Assembly (NCBI GenBank): GCA_017404985.1
Contig: JAFRBK010000025.1
Location: forward strand, 1 to 55,815
Direction of reading: 5' to 3'
Length of the DNA stretch: 55,815 nucleotides
Source: Clostridia bacterium
Lineage (GTDB): Bacteria > Bacillota > Clostridia > Christensenellales > Aristaeellaceae
How positions within the stretch are numbered: position 1 is the stretch's first letter; every line of letters starts with the position of its first letter. The notes under the pieces were generated by a model. That model was not told the origin of the DNA. It did no database searches and worked only from the letters and a program-made list of their open reading frames with translations. Below are positions 8,155 through 16,387 of this stretch, piece after piece. A program made the position numbers and the translations under genes.

Positions 8155-8176
8155 TCTGTAGCAGGGGTGATGTCTG

Positions 8177-8536
8177 ATGGCTGTTCAGGTAACGGAAGCG
8201 GAATGGAAGATCATGGAATGCTTATGGGATCATGCCCCACAGACCATGGGGGAGATAACGGCAACGCTGGAACCGGCTACAGGCTGGACGCGCCAGACGG
8301 TTATTACCCTGCTGAAAAGAATGACCGAAAAAGGCGCTGTCAGCATGGATGATACTGGTCGTGCTAAGAAATATACTCCTCTGATTACCAGAGAGGAGGC
8401 TTCCTCCGAGGAAACCCATAAGCTTCTGAACCATGTGTTTAAGGGAAAGGCTTCTTTATTAGTCAATCAGCTTGTGGACAGCGGGGATCTTTCTGCCGAG
8501 GATCTGCAGGAAATCCTGAAAGTTCTGCTGAAATAG
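8177..8536 (+). CDS. BlaI/MecI/CopY-family transcriptional repressor
   Basis: 119 residues. The N-terminal winged helix is typical of the family: TEAEWKIMECLWDHAPQTMGEI, then GWTRQTVITLLKRMTEKGAVSMDD, a KYTPLITREEA hinge, and a C-terminal dimerisation helix (FKGKASLLVNQLVDSG...LLK). Family members repress beta-lactamase or copper genes and are usually removed by a BlaR-type sensor protease; no blaR gene is nearby. ATG 8177 is used because AGGGG lies about 10 bases upstream. The autoregulatory operator is described at 8104. The beta-lactamase-fold hydrolase at 3913 has no similar operator that I could find. Confidence 0.85.
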   Translation: MAVQVTEAEWKIMECLWDHAPQTMGEITATLEPATGWTRQTVITLLKRMTEKGAVSMDDTGRAKKYTPLITREEASSEETHKLLNHVFKGKASLLVNQLVDSGDLSAEDLQEILKVLLK

Positions 8537-8611
8537 AAAAATGACGCGTTCCTCAGTTGACGGGCGTCTAAATGAGCAACTCAAAAGGTAGGCATAAAAT
8601 CAGAAAACACG

Positions 8612-8648
8612 AACTCCCACGGGGTGATTGATAAACCTCGTGGGAGTT
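8612..8648. terminator. Hairpin, copy 3 of the ACTCCCAC...GTGGGAGT family
   Basis: AACTCCCACGGGG pairs with CCTCGTGGGAGTT around TGATTGATAAA. It lies 12 bases from the stop of the minus-strand anti-sigma gene and about 75 bases from the blaI stop, between convergent genes, so it may end both transcripts. It has no long T-run. Confidence 0.55.
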
Positions 8649-8660
8649 TACGTTATTGTT

Positions 8661-9809
8661 TCAGTCCTCTTCAGTTATGTCGATTTTGATGGTCTGAGCA
8701 TCTGGCAATCCTTCTTCTCTCTCATCAGGCCACGAGTATACCGGAAGAAACTGGAGGTACAGAGCGTCCTTTTCCAAAGAATTGCTAATCGTCCAGGCGT
8801 CATGAAAATACACACTCTGACCCTCTGTGCTAAGAATTTCAGGCCCGTCGGAATTGCTTCCTGCATTCGCAAATTTCAAGGAGGTTGGATCTATAGCTTT
8901 GAAACGGTATTTCAACAGTTGCTCGGCTGACTGTCTGCTGTCTGTATGATAAAAGAGCTCTACCTGTGTCTCTAGCCTTGTCGGCATCAGAACAACACGA
9001 TCCAGAGAGACGGGGATGCCTTCCGCCATAACGGGTTGGTGTACGTCAAGCTGGATTTCCTTTACATTTTCAACAGGCAGCTGGAAATTCAGTGTTTTTG
9101 TTTCAAGCGGTTCGTCACTCTGATCATGGTATACACCAACTTCCCACTCTACCTCAACAGTGCCGTTGACAGGTTCCAGATAATCGGCACTGGTTATGCT
9201 GACAAGCGTTGTATCGTTTTCAATCCACTCATCCCCTGAGACGATTGGATAAGTGTCTTTTTGCTGGGCATTGACATACACATGGATCATTGATAATCCT
9301 TTTTGTTTGGCATAATCGCTGAGCGTAATTTCATCGTCAACGCCGGCCAGCTCTTTGATGTATTGGCGAGCATGGCTTATATTCGGATCACAAAAGTCTT
9401 CGCTCGGAAGAACCATGGTTGTATCGTTTTCCAAACAGCAGGCTTCTGTTACCAAAATGATTTTATTTCCCGCAGCATAGGCGTCCCGAACATGAAAGCG
9501 AACGTTTTCAACATCCAATGTCAGATCTTGATTGAATCCGGATTCAAAGTCATCAGGAATACTGCCTTCATCCACATTCCTGATATAATCAGCAATTCTC
9601 CATCCGCTCAATTGAAGAGCTAAAGCAGTTACTGAGGTCAGCATTAATGCAATCACAAGCACTGTGACGGCTGAGATTTTCTTTTTCACTTTTACTTCTC
9701 CTTTGGATGCAGCAATGACCCGCCGTGCCAGATAAGGATTTCCTTCCAAGCCGGACATCGTTCGATTCATCGCTGATCTAATGCGGTCATCTTCTCTGTT
9801 TTCCGTCAT
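8661..9809 (-). CDS. Membrane anti-sigma-like protein (DUF4179 type), second copy
   Basis: 382 residues. Residues 1-45 are cytoplasmic, with an arginine-rich stretch (AMNRTMSGLEGNPYLARRVI) that could contact the sigma factor. One membrane helix follows (ISAVTVLVIALMLTSVTALAL), then a roughly 310-residue outer domain. Topology and gene order match the pair at 5495-6989, though the outer domain differs, so the two probably sense different signals. The start overlaps the stop of the sigma gene by 4 bases (ATGA), which points to translational coupling. Confidence 0.75.
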   Translation of the reverse strand: MTENREDDRIRSAMNRTMSGLEGNPYLARRVIAASKGEVKVKKKISAVTVLVIALMLTSVTALALQLSGWRIADYIRNVDEGSIPDDFESGFNQDLTLDVENVRFHVRDAYAAGNKIILVTEACCLENDTTMVLPSEDFCDPNISHARQYIKELAGVDDEITLSDYAKQKGLSMIHVYVNAQQKDTYPIVSGDEWIENDTTLVSITSADYLEPVNGTVEVEWEVGVYHDQSDEPLETKTLNFQLPVENVKEIQLDVHQPVMAEGIPVSLDRVVLMPTRLETQVELFYHTDSRQSAEQLLKYRFKAIDPTSLKFANAGSNSDGPEILSTEGQSVYFHDAWTISNSLEKDALYLQFLPVYSWPDEREEGLPDAQTIKIDITEED

Positions 9810-10333
9810 GACAGGTCACATCCTTTCTCTTTTAATTCTTTTCTGAGCTTCTCTTTTGCTCGTTTGAGTCTGCTGCTGACTGCCTGTTGCGTGATTCCTA
9901 AGGATTCTGCTGCCTCATATGTGCTCATCCCCTCGAAGCTGCACAGAAGAATAACTTCTCTGAGCTTGACCGGTAATGCCATAACGGATTCCATGATTTC
10001 TTTATCGCCGTCTTCCAGTTGCACTGTCTGTTCTGGTAACTGACTGAGATCGATTCGTCTGTCAACAAATCGAAACCAACGGCCACGAAGCATGTCCCGG
10101 CAGGTATTCATTGCGATCTTGAATATCCAAGTCTTTTCACTGCTGTTCCCCTGAAAAGAGTCAAGGCTTTGATATACCTTAATAAATGTCTCCTGCACAG
10201 CATCTTCAGCGAGACTGCGATCACGAAGAAATGTAAAGCAGACTTTCAGCAGACTAACCTGATACTTGTCAACAAGTACTTCCAGCTTCTCATCCCTGGT
10301 GATCGCCGGGCCCTTGGCCACCACCGTGCTCAT
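9806..10333 (-). CDS. ECF-type RNA polymerase sigma factor, second copy
   Basis: 175 residues from ATG 10333, chosen because GGGAGG lies about 10 bases upstream; a GTG at 10354 would extend it by 7 residues but has no site. Region 2 is seen in DRSLAEDAVQETFIKVYQSLDSFQG and SEKTWIFKIAMNTCRDMLRGRW, and region 4 in MSTYEAAESLGITQQAVSSRLKRAKEKLRKEL. It is clearly a paralogue of the protein at 5495 (shared SFRGESSEKTW / SFQGNSSEKTW). CGTCTA lies 26 bases upstream, matching the first copy. The two modules are convergent and enclose the tnpV/blaI patch. Confidence 0.9.
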   Translation of the reverse strand: MSTVVAKGPAITRDEKLEVLVDKYQVSLLKVCFTFLRDRSLAEDAVQETFIKVYQSLDSFQGNSSEKTWIFKIAMNTCRDMLRGRWFRFVDRRIDLSQLPEQTVQLEDGDKEIMESVMALPVKLREVILLCSFEGMSTYEAAESLGITQQAVSSRLKRAKEKLRKELKEKGCDLS

Positions 10334-10359
10334 CGGCTCATCGCCTCCCTTCACTTGAA

Positions 10360-10365
10360 TAGACG
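10360..10365 (-). promoter_or_regulatory. Putative ECF-type -10 element (CGTCTA), second copy
   Basis: CGTCTA on the minus strand, 26 bases before the sigma start, the same hexamer and position as at 5466. Suggests both sigma genes are autoregulated or cross-regulated. The -35 is not clear. Confidence 0.35.
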
Positions 10366-10456
10366 AAAAATGATCTCAAATGACAACATTGACAAAAACT
10401 ATTTGAGCAGGCTCTCTGGTAGTCTCCCTCTTTTTTCACGATATCTGACTGCCAAG

Positions 10457-10490
10457 AAAAAACCCTCGAAAGCTTTTCAGCCTCCGAGGG
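10457..10490 (-). terminator. Intrinsic terminator of tRNA-Ala
   Basis: On the minus strand CCCTCG...CGAGGG closes an inner pairing AGGCT/AGCTT and is followed by six T residues. It starts 4 bases after the encoded CCA of the tRNA. Confidence 0.85.
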
Positions 10491-10494
10491 TGGG

Positions 10495-10570
10495 TGGTGG
10501 AGCTAAGGGGATTCGAACCCCTGACCTCTACAATGCGAATGTAGCGCGCTACCAACTGTGCTATAGCCCC
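10495..10570 (-). tRNA. tRNA-Ala (anticodon CGC), CCA encoded
   Basis: All arms fold. The acceptor GGGGCTA pairs with TAGCTCC and includes the G3-U70 wobble that identifies alanine tRNAs. The D-arm has AGTTGGTAG. The anticodon stem CTACA/TGTAG closes the loop TTCGCAT, giving anticodon CGC (codon GCG). The T-arm is AGGGG-TTCGAAT-CCCCT, with discriminator A and an encoded CCA. Length with CCA is 76. Its 3' end faces the A+T-rich accessory region, the side where tRNA-targeting integrases insert. Confidence 0.95.
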
Positions 10571-10625
10571 TTATTTGGTAACCTTTCCGACCATATTTTA
10601 CATCTCGTCGGATTTCGATGTCTCC

Positions 10626-10677
10626 GGGGCGGGAGTGCACAAGTGGTAGTTCGTTCTACCAACTGTGCTAATGCCCC
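10626..10677 (-). repeat. tRNA-derived quasi-palindrome (5' half of a tRNA, mirrored)
   Basis: Read on the minus strand it begins like the adjacent tRNA-Ala: GGGGC, three differing bases, then AGCACAGTTGGTAG. After AACGAA it turns back with CTACC, TTGTGC and GCCCC, each complementary to the first half. It cannot form a D-, anticodon- and T-arm and so is not a functional tRNA. It would instead form a long interrupted hairpin in the transcript leading to tRNA-Ala. It may be a duplication rearranged by template switching, or a processing or regulatory hairpin. Confidence 0.6.
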
Positions 10678-10824
10678 GTATGTGATCCCGGTCCATTCCC
10701 GGGGTGGTTTCCCGCGTTTTACGTCTGCGGGTCTGGAGACGCTGCTCACATGAGCAATCGCTGGAGGAGTGAAATGACAGCGGCCTGGCCGGCTGCCCGA
10801 GCACTCCTGAAAAGCGCAAAAAGA

Positions 10825-10853
10825 AGTATAGCACAGCCGGATTCATTTGACAA
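10825..10853 (-). promoter_or_regulatory. Promoter of the tRNA-Ala transcript
   Basis: On the minus strand TTGTCA (10853-10848), a 17-base spacer and TATACT (10830-10825). It would transcribe the quasi-palindrome and then tRNA-Ala, leaving a leader of about 245 bases. Confidence 0.6.
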
Positions 10854-10859
10854 GAGTTT

Positions 10860-10903
10860 TTTTTCATCTTCGGACGGAGTCTTTTTCATCTTCGGACGGG
10901 AGT
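10860..10903 (+). repeat. Direct repeat, two copies of a TTTTTCATCTTCGGACGG unit
   Basis: TTTTTCATCTTCGGACGGAGT is followed at once by a second copy with one extra G, then a T-run. It lies between the divergent tRNA and fucosidase promoters. Only two copies, so not a CRISPR. Confidence 0.6.
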
Positions 10904-10957
10904 TTTTTTTTTGGGCTTTTTTCGGCTGTTTGGGGGCAAGGTTTTTCTGTTTCGGAT

Positions 10958-10985
10958 TTGACGTTTTACCCTGATTTGCTATAAT
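10958..10985 (+). promoter_or_regulatory. Promoter of the fucosidase-serA genes
   Basis: TTGACG (10958-10963), 16-base spacer, TATAAT (10980-10985), about 60 bases before the fucosidase start. Confidence 0.65.
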
Positions 10986-11044
10986 TGACAGGAAACACGT
11001 TCACCATCCCGGACCGACTGAGTATTATTAACGAGGAGAAGCCC

Positions 11045-12499
11045 ATGAGCAATTTGTTTGAAGCCAGTTTCGATTCCCTTCATCATTATTCAGCTCCGGA
11101 ATGGTTCCGGAATGCCAAATTCGGCATCTGGAGCCACTGGGGACCCCAGAGCGTTCCCATGTTCGGGGACTGGTATGCCCGCAACATGTATATTGAAGGA
11201 ACGCCCCAGTATGAATACCACCTGCGCCACTACGGCCATCCTTCCAAATTCGGCTACAAGGACATCTGCGCCCTGTGGAAGGCGGAAAACTTTGACCCGG
11301 AAGGCCTGATGGCCAAATACTATAAGGCCGGCGCCCGCTACTTCATGTCCCAGGGCACCCACCATGACCATTTTTTCAATTACGGGTCAGCCATCAACCG
11401 GATGAACAGCGTCAACGTGGGCCCGCATAAGGATATTCTAGCCCTGTGGAAGGCGGCGGCGGACAAATACGGCATGCCCTTCGGCATCAGCGAGCATCTG
11501 GGCGCCTCCTTCTCCTGGTGGCGGGTCAACAAGGGCTGCGACAAGTACGGGCCCTATGCCGGCGTTCCCTATGACGGCAACGACCCGGCCTGGCAGGATT
11601 TCTATTTTGCCAATCAGGAACACGGGACGGAGAATCCGACGGAAGCCTCTCCCTGGTATACCTCCAACAAGGAATACCATCGCTACTGGGTGCGCTGCAT
11701 CAGCGAAATGATCGAGCGCTTCGAGCCGGACCTGATCTATACCGACGGGTCCCTGCCCTTCGGCAGCCACTGGCTGGATGACGGGGCGAAGGCCAGCAGC
11801 AGCTACGAATGCGGGCTGGAGATCGTGGCCAAACTGTACAATACCTCCATTCGCCGCCACGGGGAAAACCGCGCCGTCTACCTGCAGAAGGACCGGAACC
11901 CGGAGATCTTCAGCATCGGCGTACTGGATATTGAAAAGAGCCAGCTGCCCGGCATCATGCCGGAACCCTGGCATACCGATACCTGCATCGGCAACTGGTT
12001 CTACGACGTCCGCGACCCGTACAAGCATCCGGACCAGATTGTGGAAATGCTGGCGGATATCATTTCCAAGAACGGCGTCATGCTGCTGAACGTGCTCCAG
12101 CGCCCGGACGGCACCATCGACGAAGAAGCGGATTATATCCTGGCGAAGCTCGGCGAATGGTTCGCTGTCTGCGGCGAAGCGGTTTACGGCACCCGGCCCT
12201 GGCGGGTCTTCGGCGAAGGCAACACCCGGGTCAAAATCGACGGTTTCACCGAAAACAAAACCGAGTGGAACCGGAACGACTTCCGCTTTGTGCAGAAGGA
12301 CGACGCCGTATATGCTTTCATGATGGGCGCTTCCGGCGGCGAAACCGTTACGCTCCGCAGCTTCGCGGAGCAGGAGGTCCGGTCTGTTGAACTGCTGGGC
12401 TGCGGCCCCGTTCCCTTCCGGAAGGAATTCGGCATCCTGATCGTATCCCTGCCGGAGAAGCTGCCGGCGTTCTGCGCCAACGCGCTGAAAATCCGATAA
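11045..12499 (+). CDS. Alpha-L-fucosidase-like glycoside hydrolase (GH29)
   Basis: 484 residues, from ATG 11045 with AGGAG about 7 bases upstream. GH29 hallmarks: WFRNAKFGIWSHWGPQSVP near the N-terminus, GARYFMSQGTHHDHFFNY, and FEPDLIYTDGSLPFG around residue 233, whose aspartate corresponds to the GH29 nucleophile. A short beta-sandwich-like C-terminal segment follows. There is no signal peptide, so it acts in the cytoplasm, probably on imported fucosylated oligosaccharides. No sugar transporter or fucose-pathway gene is adjacent. The exact linkage specificity cannot be read from sequence. Confidence 0.85.
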   Translation: MSNLFEASFDSLHHYSAPEWFRNAKFGIWSHWGPQSVPMFGDWYARNMYIEGTPQYEYHLRHYGHPSKFGYKDICALWKAENFDPEGLMAKYYKAGARYFMSQGTHHDHFFNYGSAINRMNSVNVGPHKDILALWKAAADKYGMPFGISEHLGASFSWWRVNKGCDKYGPYAGVPYDGNDPAWQDFYFANQEHGTENPTEASPWYTSNKEYHRYWVRCISEMIERFEPDLIYTDGSLPFGSHWLDDGAKASSSYECGLEIVAKLYNTSIRRHGENRAVYLQKDRNPEIFSIGVLDIEKSQLPGIMPEPWHTDTCIGNWFYDVRDPYKHPDQIVEMLADIISKNGVMLLNVLQRPDGTIDEEADYILAKLGEWFAVCGEAVYGTRPWRVFGEGNTRVKIDGFTENKTEWNRNDFRFVQKDDAVYAFMMGASGGETVTLRSFAEQEVRSVELLGCGPVPFRKEFGILIVSLPEKLPAFCANALKIR

Positions 12500-12550
12500 C
12501 CAAACAAGAACCATGGAAACCATAACGATATCATACAAGGAGACTGAACC

Positions 12551-13732
12551 ATGAAAGACCGCCAAATCTACTGCCTGAACAACATCGCCAAGGTTGGCAC
12601 CGACTGCTTCCGCAAGGGATATACCCTGACAGATTCCATTGAGGACGCCGCCGGCGTTCTCGTCCGCTCCGCGGACATGAAGGAAACCGCTTTCCCGGCA
12701 GGCCTGCGCGCCATCGCCCGGGCCGGCGCCGGAGTCAACAATATTCCGCTGGACCGCTGTGCCGAGAACGGCATTGTGGTTTTCAACACCCCCGGCGCCA
12801 ACGCCAATTCCGTCAAGGAACTGGTGTTGTGCGGCATGCTCCTTGCCAGCCGGGATGTGGCCGGCGGCATCCGCTGGGTGCAGGACAACGCCGGGGATGA
12901 AAACATCGCCAAAACCACAGAGAAGGCCAAAAAGGCCTTCGCCGGCAACGAGCTGAAGGGCAAAACGCTCGGCGTCATCGGCCTGGGCGCTATCGGCGTG
13001 CTGGTGGCCAACGCCGCCGTTTCCCTGGGGATGAAGGTGTACGGCTTCGATCCGTATCTGTCCGTCAAGTCCGCCTGGAACCTTTCCCCGCTGGTCATCC
13101 ACGCGGAAAAGATCGAGGAAATCTACGCCGTGAGCGATTTCGTCACCATTCACGTGCCCGCCACTCCCACCACCAAGGGAATGGTCGGCGCCGAAGCCCT
13201 TGCCCAGATGAAGGAAGGCGCTGTTTTGCTGAACTTTGCCCGGGATACCCTGGTGGATGAGTCCGCCCTGGCGCAGGCCCTGGAAAGCGGCAAGGTCCGG
13301 AAATACGTCACCGATTTCCCCACGCCTGCCAGCGCCCGCATGAAAAACGCCCTGGTAATTCCCCATCTCGGCGCGAGCACCGAGGAAGCTGAGGACAACT
13401 GCGCGGTGATGGCCGTGGAGGAACTGCAGGACTATCTGGACAACGGCAACATTCACAACTCCGTGAACTATCCGGAAATCAACCTGGGCGTATGCGAAGC
13501 GGAAGCCCGCGTCGGCATTCTGCACCGGAATATTCCCAATATGCTGAGCCAGATTACCGCTTTCTTCGGCTCCCAGGGACTGAACATCGAAAACATGGCC
13601 AACAAGAGCCGCGGCAACTACGCCTACACGCTGCTGGATATCAGCCATCCCATGCCTCATGACACCGTGGAACGGCTGAAGGAGATTGACGGCGTCATCC
13701 GCGTGCGCCGCATCGTCGAAAACAAGGGATAA
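12551..13732 (+). CDS. serA: D-3-phosphoglycerate dehydrogenase
   Basis: 393 residues. It oxidises 3-phosphoglycerate to 3-phosphohydroxypyruvate, the first step of serine synthesis. Visible features: ARAGAGVNNIPL near residue 60, the NAD-binding GLGAIGVLVANAAVSLGM motif followed by YGFDP, LLNFARDTLVDE, and the catalytic histidine in PHLGASTEEAE. Residues from about 320 form an ACT domain (GILHRNIPNMLSQITAFF...), the usual serine-binding regulatory module. AAGGAG precedes the ATG. It follows the fucosidase by 51 bases and may share its transcript. SerC and SerB are not present here. Confidence 0.92.
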   Translation: MKDRQIYCLNNIAKVGTDCFRKGYTLTDSIEDAAGVLVRSADMKETAFPAGLRAIARAGAGVNNIPLDRCAENGIVVFNTPGANANSVKELVLCGMLLASRDVAGGIRWVQDNAGDENIAKTTEKAKKAFAGNELKGKTLGVIGLGAIGVLVANAAVSLGMKVYGFDPYLSVKSAWNLSPLVIHAEKIEEIYAVSDFVTIHVPATPTTKGMVGAEALAQMKEGAVLLNFARDTLVDESALAQALESGKVRKYVTDFPTPASARMKNALVIPHLGASTEEAEDNCAVMAVEELQDYLDNGNIHNSVNYPEINLGVCEAEARVGILHRNIPNMLSQITAFFGSQGLNIENMANKSRGNYAYTLLDISHPMPHDTVERLKEIDGVIRVRRIVENKG

Positions 13733-13735
13733 ACC

Positions 13736-16387
13736 CTACAGTCTTTTTCTCTTTTGCATATTTTCCCACAGCACCTCTGCGGCCTGCCGCGGGGGTTCTT
13801 TTTTCGCCTCTTTGTCTGTCTGCGGCTGTTTTTTCCGCTTTTCCCGCGGCGCCTCCTCCGGATTCTTTTCCTTTTCCTTCAGCCAGTCGAGCCGGCGCTG
13901 GGCCACATCGAACAAAAACAGGAAACCTGCCAGCAGCATCAGCGGCGCCGTCAGGTCCACGCGCTTCCGTGCCGCCGTATCCGGAAAGTCCAGCAGCCCT
14001 TCCGGCTCCGTGCAGACCTTTCCGCCGGTCTCCTCTGCCAGCTTTTCAAGCGTTCCCTCATCCCGGACCCGCTGGTCGTATTCCCTGCTCCAGGCAATCA
14101 CCCCGCCACCCCGGGTTCCTCCCAGAACGGTTCCTTCCCGGTCCTTTACGGCCACATCCACCGCATACGCTCCGGACAGCGAGGTGTCCATCGCTGCCGC
14201 GAACTCATCCGCGGATACCCGCTCCAGCGCCAGCGTTTCCCGGCTGCCGTCCGGCCGGACCACGGAGGCCTCCGCCCGGACCGCACTGTCCGGCACCTTC
14301 TCCGCCCGGTAACGCAGCGTTCCTTCCGAAAGGAGAATATCCCCGTCCCCGCCGCTTTCCGGCAGAATCCAGCTGATCATCCCCGCAAAGAAGGAAGCCG
14401 CCTGATCCCAGGAGAGAAAGGATCGGGTCCAGCCGCCCTCCGTGTCGCTCGTCCAGCACAGCACTTTCCCTGCCCCGTACTGCCACCAGGCCAGGATCGG
14501 ATCCTCCCGGTCGCTGGCCAGGCTGACGGTCGCCAGCGGCTTCTCGGTGGTTCCCAGATAGCCGTGCAAGGCCGGAAAGCCGTCAAAGCCCGTCATGGAC
14601 GCGTCCGTGACCACGGGAATAAAGATCCGGTTCTGCACATAGGAACCGGTAATCTGCATGGTATCCCGCGTGAAAATCCGCGGCAGGCTGTCAAAAGGCC
14701 CTGCCGTATAGGCCCGGCCTCCGCCAAGCTTCGCCAGCTGCCGCATTCCGGCAGTGTCGGCCCCATCCCCGACCGCCACGGTGGTCAGGGTAATGCCTTC
14801 CTGCGCCATGCTTTGCACTACCAGCTGGTACCCGGTATCCCCGGCTTCGCCGTCGGTGAGGAAAATCACATGCCGGTAATCCGCCTGGACCGTTTTCAGT
14901 GCCTCATAAGCCATCGCCAGCGGGGTATAGAACGCTGTTCCGCCGCCCGGGCGGATCGTGGCCACCTGCTCCTGCATTGCCTTCACATCGGCTACCGGGC
15001 TCAGGGGTACCACCCATTTTCCTTCATCGTCAAAGGCAATCACGCCCGCCTGGTCCCGCTCCGTGAGCACCTCCAGGGCGCTGCAAGCCGCCTCCCGGGC
15101 CAGCGCCAGGCGGCTGATTCCCCAGGCTTCATCCATCATGGAGCCTGATTTGTCGATCACCAGCACCAACGCCGTCCGCGGCAGGTCCATCCGGTTTTTG
15201 ACATCGATTGTCACCGGCAGCATTTTTTCCAGCGCACTGCCCCGATATCCTCCCAGGGCGTAACTGCTATCGCCCCCGAACACGGCAACCCCTACCCCGA
15301 GCTCCTTCGCGGCGGTATCCAGCGCGGCGATCTGCTCCGCGGAAAGGTTTTCCGCATCCACATTCACCAGCGCCACCGCCTGGTAGGCCCACAGATCTGC
15401 CGCCGCGGAGGGCAGCATCCGGTCCGGAATCACCGTGACCCGGATGCCGGCCGCTTCCAGCATTTTTTTCAGTTCGCCGCCGGATCCGGCTTCGCCCTGT
15501 CCGGAGCTTCCCTGCACCAGCAGTACCCCGATTTCCCCATTGACCACGGAGAAGGTGCTGTTTTCATCGTTCATGCTGACGGTGTCCCCATCCATCACCA
15601 GCCGGGCCCCGCAGGTGACAACCCCGGAACCTTCCGCTACAGCCTCAAAGGCGAAGGTGTTTTCCCCCTTCCGGAGGGCCACCTCCCGGGTTTCCACCGT
15701 CTGCCGGTTCCGGTTCAGCACCAGCGTAGCATTCCCCGCCGTGTTCGCGTGAACCGTCACGACCGTCGTATATTTCTGGCCGGCATACAGCTCCGCGGGC
15801 ACTTCCACTTTCGTCACCTGGGCATCCGGCCCGCCTCGGTGCGCGGTTTTCAGCACGTTGACTGGAATCCCTTCCACGGCCTCCCGATCCCCGGCATCCA
15901 TCGTTACCAGCCCGTCGCTGATGACAGCAATCCCGCCGTTGGCATCCGCCGGGAGCAGGGCGGACGCCAGCTGCAGGGCTTCTCCCAGGTTGCTGGCGCC
16001 CCGGTCCACCCGGCTTTCGATGCCGGAAAGCTCCCCGGCCTGCCCCAGGCCCCGTTCCACCCGGGCATCCTTGCCAAAGGCGATGACGCCGACGCGTCGG
16101 TTCTCGCCGGCATTCGCCAGCGCCTGCCGGGCCAGTTCCAGGGTCTGTTCCGTTCCGGCGGATGCGCTGGCGTCCACCAGCAGCCACGCCGTCCGGTCCG
16201 GGCTGGGGGCCAGAATCCCGGTTCCGGCCAGGGCCAGTACCGTCAGCAGGATGATGGCATACCGCAGCAGGTGGCTCAGCCGTTCCTTGCGGTTCCGGCT
16301 CCGGCGGAAAAAGGCCATGGCAAACACAGCCGCCGCGCACAGGGGCAGCAGCAGAAGCCGGAGCGGATGCAGAAAATCAACAGACAA
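13736..16387 (-). CDS. Large membrane VWA-domain protein with GATase-like segment (last gene of MoxR/VWA operon)
   Basis: 883 residues. Two membrane helices lie at 8-28 and 40-60. A first VWA-like domain starts with LLVDASASAG (DASAS, residue 70 on). A beta-sandwich and a segment resembling a class-I glutamine amidotransferase fold follow (VLLVQGSSGQGEAGSGGEL...). A second VWA domain carries a perfect MIDAS motif, VIDKSGSMMDE (about residue 411). A final membrane helix lies near 820 (MLLAGFLFLFDVA), with a lysine-rich tail. Most of the protein is extracytoplasmic. VWA domains bind metal and partner proteins; with MoxR ATPases they usually act as chaperone-like complexes. Its start overlaps the previous gene by 11 bases. 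Confidence 0.75.
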   Translation of the reverse strand: MSVDFLHPLRLLLLPLCAAAVFAMAFFRRSRNRKERLSHLLRYAIILLTVLALAGTGILAPSPDRTAWLLVDASASAGTEQTLELARQALANAGENRRVGVIAFGKDARVERGLGQAGELSGIESRVDRGASNLGEALQLASALLPADANGGIAVISDGLVTMDAGDREAVEGIPVNVLKTAHRGGPDAQVTKVEVPAELYAGQKYTTVVTVHANTAGNATLVLNRNRQTVETREVALRKGENTFAFEAVAEGSGVVTCGARLVMDGDTVSMNDENSTFSVVNGEIGVLLVQGSSGQGEAGSGGELKKMLEAAGIRVTVIPDRMLPSAAADLWAYQAVALVNVDAENLSAEQIAALDTAAKELGVGVAVFGGDSSYALGGYRGSALEKMLPVTIDVKNRMDLPRTALVLVIDKSGSMMDEAWGISRLALAREAACSALEVLTERDQAGVIAFDDEGKWVVPLSPVADVKAMQEQVATIRPGGGTAFYTPLAMAYEALKTVQADYRHVIFLTDGEAGDTGYQLVVQSMAQEGITLTTVAVGDGADTAGMRQLAKLGGGRAYTAGPFDSLPRIFTRDTMQITGSYVQNRIFIPVVTDASMTGFDGFPALHGYLGTTEKPLATVSLASDREDPILAWWQYGAGKVLCWTSDTEGGWTRSFLSWDQAASFFAGMISWILPESGGDGDILLSEGTLRYRAEKVPDSAVRAEASVVRPDGSRETLALERVSADEFAAAMDTSLSGAYAVDVAVKDREGTVLGGTRGGGVIAWSREYDQRVRDEGTLEKLAEETGGKVCTEPEGLLDFPDTAARKRVDLTAPLMLLAGFLFLFDVAQRRLDWLKEKEKNPEEAPREKRKKQPQTDKEAKKEPPRQAAEVLWENMQKRKRL

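Noticed and set aside
3913-8536. Classical beta-lactamase/BlaI resistance module
   Set aside because: The hydrolase is 3 kb away, has no matching operator, and lacks a BlaR partner. The operators point to tnpV and blaI instead.
10626-10677. Second functional tRNA
   Set aside because: It lacks anticodon and T arms; the 3' half is complementary to the 5' half.
10860-10903. CRISPR-like repeat
   Set aside because: Only two adjacent copies without spacers, and no cas genes. No CRISPR array was found anywhere in the window.
11438-13660. Very long antisense open frames opposite the fucosidase/serA, the three-domain enzyme and the tRNA ligase genes
   Set aside because: They mirror G+C-rich genes with clear motifs on the other strand, have no ribosome sites, and their translations are low-complexity with no recognisable domain.
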